Positions 59,001 through 64,000 of a stretch of 64,000 bases of DNA are shown one piece after another (positions within the stretch are counted from its first letter, which is position 1; each line of letters starts with the position of its first letter). Position numbers and translations under genes: made by a program. The notes below the pieces were generated by a model. It worked only from the letters and a program-made list of their open reading frames with translations, had not been told where the DNA came from and made no database searches. The DNA is from Hermodice carunculata. Lineage: Eukaryota; Annelida; Polychaeta; Eunicida; Amphinomidae. The stretch spans positions 75,513,600-75,577,599 of the forward strand of contig OZ026620.1 of NCBI GenBank assembly GCA_964020975.1, read 5' to 3'.

Positions 59001-62000
59001 CATCAAGATTTCCGATGATGAGAAATTTCAGCATGAAAAAAAAAAGACAATGCTGCAGGTGAATATCTACATCAAGGTGCTTTGACATGATTTCAGTGAG
59101 AAAAGGTTTTATCTTTAGTCAATCACTGACACATCCATTTCTATTTGACGAGTACAGTGGAACCTGTCTTCAAAAACCACCTGTAGGGGTGACAAAAATA
59201 TGGTCCCTCACAGGAAGTACAATAGTCCCTGTCTTCTGAGACCAACCCATGGACAGGCCTAAAAGTGGCCTCTCAAGCCAGGTGGCCTCTCATTAGATGT
59301 ACAGTAACATGGAAAAGATAGCAGGAGGGACCTGCCAAAAGAGGTCTTTCAAGGCGGAAGGTCTCTCATTGGAGTGGCCTCTCAAGACAGGTACTGCTGT
59401 ACAAGCAACAGGTACAATTCGACGCAGAGTATCTTGGATGGGAGGTCTTTTAATGCAGGTGGTCTCTCATTGGATTGGTTTGAAACAGGGACCACTAGAT
59501 TTATACTGTTCTTATTACAATACTCACCATAGAAGTGCCCGAAATCTTTGTGAGCTAAAATAAAAAAAAATAATAACAATAATAGCAACAACAATAACAA
59601 CAACATCATCATATGTTTCTAAAAATCTTAATATTATATGTGTGTTGCATGATAAAATGGACTTGTCTCAAAGAACAATATATTCAATCAGCACAAGTCT
59701 GTCGGTGTTTCTCTGACTCGCTCTCTCTGTGCCTCTTAGATGTACACACACACACACACACACAATGACAAGACATGACCATTGTGCTTCAACAAAGTAG
59801 TTTCATATAACTGTTTCAATATGCAAAAATATAAGCGAGTTTCTCAGGTATCTGCTGCATCAGTGTTAAGGCCTTGACTCCGGTCTTTTTTCTTATGGAA
59901 CAAGAAAATGTTATTTCAGTGTACCTTTCGGCCTCTTTTTATAATTTAGGTCTTCAGTTAATTCACCCTTTTTCTGGCAAATACGGTTAAAATACAAAGT
60001 AAAATAAAACAACATGCCACCTGTGCCTCTCCAATTTTGTTCAAAATGTACATGAGAAATCTGCAATTCAATTTACCTGGCCTTTTCTAACCAGTGCAAA
60101 CATAATATCTCCACAATTTATCAGCTGTCTATATATCAATGTGGTTGACCGGACATGACTTTTTTATCTTTTTTTATGTTTTTGTACATAAACCATGCCC
60201 TGCTAACAGATTCTACACAATTCAAAATGAATAAAGCATTCCTCCATGCATGTAGGCCTACTGGGCAACAACGTAATCACTTTAGCAGACCATGAAAGCT
60301 TGTTTTAAATACTTACTTGTATATACAAATTTTTATTACGCTTCTATGTTCGACAACATTATTGTTTTCCTACCTGGTTTTCCATCTCCTGAGCTGAATT
60401 CATTGGGATAGTGCTCCTATAATTAATAAGTAATCATTAACTGTTTATCCTTCAATAGCACAGAGTGCATGCTCAAATACACTAGTTTTTCAAACAAACT
60501 TTAATGGCATATATCCAAGGACAGGCAGTGGCAGATGATAGCACTGCTCAAGAGGTATCACATGATCTCCTGTGACCATAGTATTTGTCAGAATAGGTCA
60601 GGTGACCTCTCTTTTTAACCAGTGCTGCCCTCTACCCCTTGCCTCTTGGCTTACACCTGTGAACTGCTATATTTTTGCGCTGGCACCTGGTGCCTTGCCA
60701 TTTTCTAGGTATACAATCACATGAAAAACATTACACTTTCTTGCCCATCAAAAATAACAACTCATTTGTCTCAAGTCTGTGATTTCTTTCCAAAACTTTA
60801 AAACTTTTTACAATGATTTCTTGATGTTGTCTCCCTCCCGTAACTTGTATTTTAAATATGAAACAGATGCCCCATACCATAGTAACATTGGAATTTATTC
60901 CATGGATGTTACTTATAACAACAGTTTAATAAGCCAGTCACAATCTTCATAACCACCTCTTTTTATTGGGCCCCTAAAGAAAGAGTATTCACTTATGAAC
61001 GACAATCTTACGGAAATTAAAACAATTTCCGTGGCTTAATACACACAATTTTAAATTGCATACTCTAGTAAAATATCTTCGTGGCAGACTCTGCATTTGG
61101 TTGGCAGAAAGTGCACACAGCGTTAGTCAGTGGCACCGCGGCTCAAATCCAACTGACAACTTTGGAGGTCAGCGGCAGACACTGTTACTGAGCTGCCAAC
61201 TGCCCTCGCAAGCTCCAGACTGAAAATACACGTTACTTGATGACTACAGGTGAGCAAATGGATCAAAATGAGTGAAAGAAAATTAATCGGGATGTTATGT
61301 TCAATTACTTCACAGCTCGACGTGGATCCCTTTCCATCCTGTTCACCTGGATTCATATTTTACGATGCAGTTATTAGGACAGTAGAGCAACAAGTGGCAT
61401 TAAGGAGCGGCCGACAGCAGAGCACAACAGCAAAAATACCGTTCAAAGAATGCGGTACCCTTCGGCCGCCTTCAATCTCTTTCGCTGTAAGTGAATAGGA
61501 ATAGTGTCCCATAGTATCAGGTATAGTTACCTACACAAATACTACTATTGTACACTTGACCTTTGACCTCAAAAACATTAGGTCAAATATAGAGGTATAA
61601 CCTTGACTTTCAATAGCCTTCTAGATCACCCTATGTTGCTTCCTTTGTTTTAAGATTTAGATTTCTAGATGCACAATGTCACTCAGCAAACTTGTGACCA
61701 CTGTGTGACCTTGAAAGTTAGGTCAAGGTCAATTATGCTTGCAGTGGTGTACTATCATATGCAATTTAGAAGTTCTGTCTCAAAAGCGTCTGAAGTTATC
61801 GTGGTAAATAAAATTTCAATGAATAGGTCACTGTAACCCAGATACTTGACCTAGTGACCTACTTTTGATTCATGACACATTTTTTGGTTATAATACATGA
61901 GTGTATAAAATTTCATGTAACTGCCTTAAATACTTCCTTACCTGAGTGTATAAACGTTCACGCAACTGCCTTAAATACTTCCTTACTTATGCCAATATCA

Positions 62001-63371
62001 CCATTGTGCACTTGACATTTGACCTCAAAATGTAAGTCAAATATAGAGCTATGACCTTGATTTTCAATAGGCTTCTAGATCACTCTACAACGCTTTTTGT
62101 GTGCAAGTTTTAGACTGCTAGATGCAGGCTTTCAATAATTAGAGCAGTAACGTTGCTCAACACGTGACCATTGTGTGACCTTGGGAATTAAGTCAAGGTC
62201 AACTATGCTTGCACACAAAGTAGGCCACATAGGAGTGTAATATCATGTGAAATTTGAAATTCCTGTCTCAAAAATTTCTGAAGTTATAGTGGTTAAACAA
62301 AATTTCAATGGATAGGTCACTGTGACCTAGATACTTGACCTAGTGACCTACTTTTGATTCATGACACATTCCTTGGCTGTGATACATGTGTGTATAAAAT
62401 TTAATGTAATTGACTTGAAAACTTCCTTACTTATACCAATACCACCATTGTGCACTTGACCTTTGACCTCAAAAAGTACGTCAAATATTGAGCTATGACC
62501 TATATTTTCAATAGGCTTTTGGATCACTCTATGAAGCTTCTTGTGTGTAAGATTGAGATTGCTAGATGCAGGCTTTCAATAGTTAGAGTGGTAACGTCGC
62601 TTACACATGTGACCAGTGTGTGACCTTGAGAATTATGTCAAGGTCAACTATGCTTGCACACAAAGTAGGCCATATAGAAGTGTAATATCATGTGCAATTT
62701 GAAAGTCCTGTCTCAAAAATTTCTGAAGTTATGGTGGTAAAACCATGAGACGGACGGACGAACGGATGGACAGACGGACGGACAGATGTATGGCGCCGGG
62801 TATGACAATACCCGTCGGCCTCATAAGGCCGAAGGGTAAAAAGGTCCTTGCTGCTGGCTGACGCAGTCTGTCAGTAACGCTGTCTGCCACTAAGCTCCAA
62901 AGGAGTCATTTGGATTTCAGCAACAGCCACATTGGGCAGCAGCAATGCCATGGAATAACACTGTATGCCACTGGCCAATGCTTTCTGCTGCCCAAACACA
63001 GAATGTGCTGCCGAGAAGACTTTCCTAGCTAGTGATAGAAAAGGACATACCATATAGGGGGGCACACTGCATATTGTGACAACACCAGTTCAGTTCTGCC
63101 TAAGGTGGTTATGATATTCCCTGCAACCCCTGTATAGTATCCCGCATGAAAATTCCTTGGATATTGTGAAAGGATGAAATAAATCATCAGAATTTTTACT
63201 GAATCATAATGCAGCAAACAAATGCAAGGAGACAGAATTATTGACTCATTTGTTGTACGTGTATCAATGAGCCACAGCTGCTGACTTACCGTTCCCACAC
63301 GATTAATGGCGCATGTGAAGTAGCTGTTTGCAATAGCTGCACTTCTGGCTTCAATACGCCACATTGGTTCA
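52947..63371 (-). CDS. UPB1: Beta-ureidopropionase (N-carbamoyl-beta-alanine amidohydrolase), 3' six exons
   Basis: Cytosolic nitrilase-superfamily enzyme (EC 3.5.1.6) that hydrolyses N-carbamoyl-beta-alanine or N-carbamoyl-beta-aminoisobutyrate to the beta-amino acid, CO2 and ammonia, the third step of uracil and thymine breakdown. Exons 63371-63290, 60416-60374, 59554-59528, 57475-57435, 56269-56183 and 53030-52947 splice with GT-AG borders in matching phases to 121 residues. These are collinear with human residues 264-384 ([70 protein letters not shown]). The arginine of SRTP corresponds to human R326, mutated in UPB1 deficiency. The catalytic Glu-Lys-Cys exons lie beyond the right edge, so the gene is partial here. 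Near the C-terminus [13 protein letters not shown] replaces human VWNFK-MTGRYEMY, but there are no stops or frame breaks. Confidence 0.97.
53370..55215 (+). mobile_element. Minisatellite-type element, family F (F2), in UPB1 intron
   Basis: Two units sharing 'aagattttgacctcctccac' and 'agattttcacattttga', tail gtgatcatataagcc and gcagagctaaaaa as in F1. It is interrupted by the element at 54199-54832. It lies in the last UPB1 intron. Confidence 0.6.
54199..54832. mobile_element. TA-flanked inverted-repeat element nested in F2
   Basis: 634 bp, TIRs of about 35 bp (CGGTCTATGCATAAGTTCAC and the complement of the right end, with two mismatches and a one-base gap), bounded by TA (54197-98, 54833-34). 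This fits Tc1/mariner-type insertion. The interior includes 'cgcgccatctggtag'. The 153-codon frame at 54527-54988 crosses its border and so is not a gene. Confidence 0.65.
56183..56269 (-). CDS. UPB1: UPB1 exon ([10 protein letters not shown]...RWCFR)
   Basis: 87 nt, phase 0-0. Acceptor attgtactcag, donor CGT/GTATGT. It encodes 29 residues starting [15 protein letters not shown]. Confidence 0.96.
57435..57475 (-). CDS. UPB1: UPB1 exon ([13 protein letters not shown])
   Basis: 41 nt. Acceptor ttcgttcccag, donor CCA/GTGAGT. It completes Gly and encodes [13 protein letters not shown], ending in phase 0. Confidence 0.95.
57699..57928. mobile_element. TTAA-flanked foldback MITE, family B (copy 6), in UPB1 gene
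   Basis: TTAA-cccttcaagtgctg at the left and agcactttaaggg-TTAA at the right. The central stem gtcaacagctttcctcgggac pairs exactly with its complement at 57767-57787. It lies at the 3' end of the 59527-57476 intron. Confidence 0.78.
58400..58584 (+). mobile_element. hAT-like MITE, family I (copy 3), in UPB1 intron
   Basis: cagtttttccattaggaatt at the left and ggggttaacagaaaccctg at the right, with the body matching 15627-15814. Confidence 0.6.
58789..59504. repeat. Cluster of family C MITEs in UPB1 intron
   Basis: At least three copies: 58789-58864 (short, palindromic), one starting near 59155 (acagtggaacctgtcttc), and one ending near 59504. They share 'tggacaggcc(c/t)aaaagtgg' and 'tctcaagacaggga' phrases. 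Confidence 0.6.
59528..59554 (-). CDS. UPB1: UPB1 micro-exon ([10 protein letters not shown])
   Basis: 27 nt. Acceptor ttattttag, donor TATG/GTGAGT. It completes the Ala codon and gives HKDFGHFY plus the first base of Gly. It is identified only by homology and splice phases. Confidence 0.93.
60374..60416 (-). CDS. UPB1: UPB1 exon ([14 protein letters not shown])
   Basis: 43 nt. Acceptor attaattatag, donor CCAG/GTAGGA. It encodes [14 protein letters not shown] and the first base of an Ala codon. Confidence 0.95.
60549..60615. repeat. Palindromic repeat, family K (copy 2)
   Basis: Arms aagaggtatcacatgatctc and the complement of gaataggtcaggtgacctct pair imperfectly. Related to 16671-16732 and also followed by 'accagtgctgccctctacc'. 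Confidence 0.6.
61540..62838 (+). mobile_element. Pearl-like element with minisatellite core (D2), in UPB1 intron
   Basis: Three units of about 450 bp carrying 'cttgacctttgacctcaaaa', 'tgtgtgaccttgagaatta' and 'ctcaaaaatttctgaagtta'. A short ACGG-type microsatellite (62750-62785) follows, then two small hairpins (GGGTAT-gaca-ATACCC and CGGCCT-cata-AGGCCG) at the 3' end. This is the same layout as D1, with a different core. It is non-coding. Confidence 0.7.
63290..63371 (-). CDS. UPB1: UPB1 exon (SEP...RVGT)
   Basis: 82 nt. Acceptor gattgtttgcag, donor ACG/GTAAGT. The first base completes a Ser codon, then [15 protein letters not shown] and [12 protein letters not shown] follow. This is the most conserved stretch in the window. 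Confidence 0.97.
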
Positions 63372-63671
63372 CTGCAAACAATCAAGTAAAAAGTCTGTAC
63401 TGTAAAAAAATAATGTATTTATTTCATGTATCACTTATTGCGATGGTTTTTGTAATATTCCAGTTTGCTTCTATTTCACTGCATGTATTTGGACACAGTT
63501 CCATTCAAATCCACATAGATAAATTTCATTGTGGATTTATTTTTAGTTATGTGTTGTCATTAAAAAAAGGAGCAGGGTGGCAGTGGGAAGAAAAGAATTG
63601 ATCATATGTCTACCACATTCACTTGCCCCCCTCCCCATCCCCTTCTTTCTTGATTATCACAGGTTTCACTG

Positions 63672-63855
63672 TACAGTGGTACCTGTCTTGAGAGACCCTT
63701 CCAATGAGAAACCGCATATCTTTTTAAGACCACTCTCTCAGAACACTGTACTATCTTTTCCATGTTATTATACCTCCAATGAAAGACCACCTGTTTTGAG
63801 AGACCACATTTTCATCTGCTCTAGGGGCGGTCTTTCAAGACAGGGACCACATGTA
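63672..63855. mobile_element. TA-flanked MITE, family C
   Basis: Starts TACAGTGGTACCTGTCTTGA and ends tttcaagacagggaccaca, about 184 bp. It lies upstream of the first UPB1 exon in the window, so within another intron. Confidence 0.6.
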
Positions 63856-64000
63856 TCTCTAATATTTGTTGTATATCAATATGGACATTGTAAAAAGGCA
63901 AACTGTCAAGGCTAGGGTTAGGAAGATGTCTCAAAATACCAGGATACTTAACCCTGTACCAAACTGTATCATGATACGATTAAAAAACCTTAACATTGCC

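Overview
The window looks like nuclear DNA from a marine invertebrate animal. It is AT-rich and intron-dense, with dozens of small inverted-repeat transposons, long simple-sequence tracts and minisatellite-cored elements. Those cored elements carry ACCG/ACGG-type microsatellites or CTAG-ended hairpins, like the pearl/HINE elements described from bivalves and other invertebrates. A mollusc or similar lophotrochozoan is my weak favourite, but no feature fixes the phylum. I see no bacterial genes, rRNA, CRISPR array or convincing tRNA, and no retroviral or LTR gene set.

Two protein-coding genes can be supported, both on the minus strand and both made of exons too short for simple ORF calling. 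(1) Positions 52947-63371 hold the 3' part of beta-ureidopropionase (UPB1), the last enzyme of reductive pyrimidine breakdown. Six exons (63290-63371, 60374-60416, 59528-59554, 57435-57475, 56183-56269, 52947-53030) join in frame to give 121 residues. These align without gaps to the last 121 residues of human UPB1 as I recall it. The catalytic half lies to the right of the window. (2) A coiled-coil protein starts at 28948. Coding exon 1 is 28933-28948, intron 1 is 292 bp, and exon 2 is 27739-28640, ending at a GTAAGT donor. Its heptads and two blocks resemble JAKMIP proteins, but the name is tentative. Its 3' exons should lie to the left; several possible minus-strand exons (22039-22092, 14297-14387, 8864-8968, 7736-7825) are recorded at low confidence.

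Layout: 1-27.7 kb is probably intron or 3' territory of the coiled-coil gene, filled with TTAA-flanked MITEs (families A and B), TA-flanked MITEs (family C), hAT-like MITEs (family I) and a pearl-like array (19.5-21.0 kb). 28.9-29.3 kb is the likely promoter. 30.5-39.5 kb is a mosaic of Helentron/HINE-like elements (family E) with a 1.75-kb TTAA-flanked inverted-repeat element inserted. 39.5-46 kb has microsatellites and recent tandem duplications. 46-49 kb and 53.4-55.2 kb hold another minisatellite family (F), the second copy broken by a TA-flanked inverted-repeat element. 52.9-63.4 kb is UPB1, whose introns hold more MITEs and a second pearl-like array (61.5-62.8 kb).

The most interesting material is in the repeats. 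There are foldback MITEs whose long stems differ between copies yet stay self-complementary. The CTAG-ended elements have perfect subterminal inverted repeats. The minisatellite cores are packed with TCAAGGTCA and AGGTCA-n-AGGTCA motifs, the consensus sites of nuclear receptors. The two genes are not known to act in one pathway, and their proximity says nothing clear about function.
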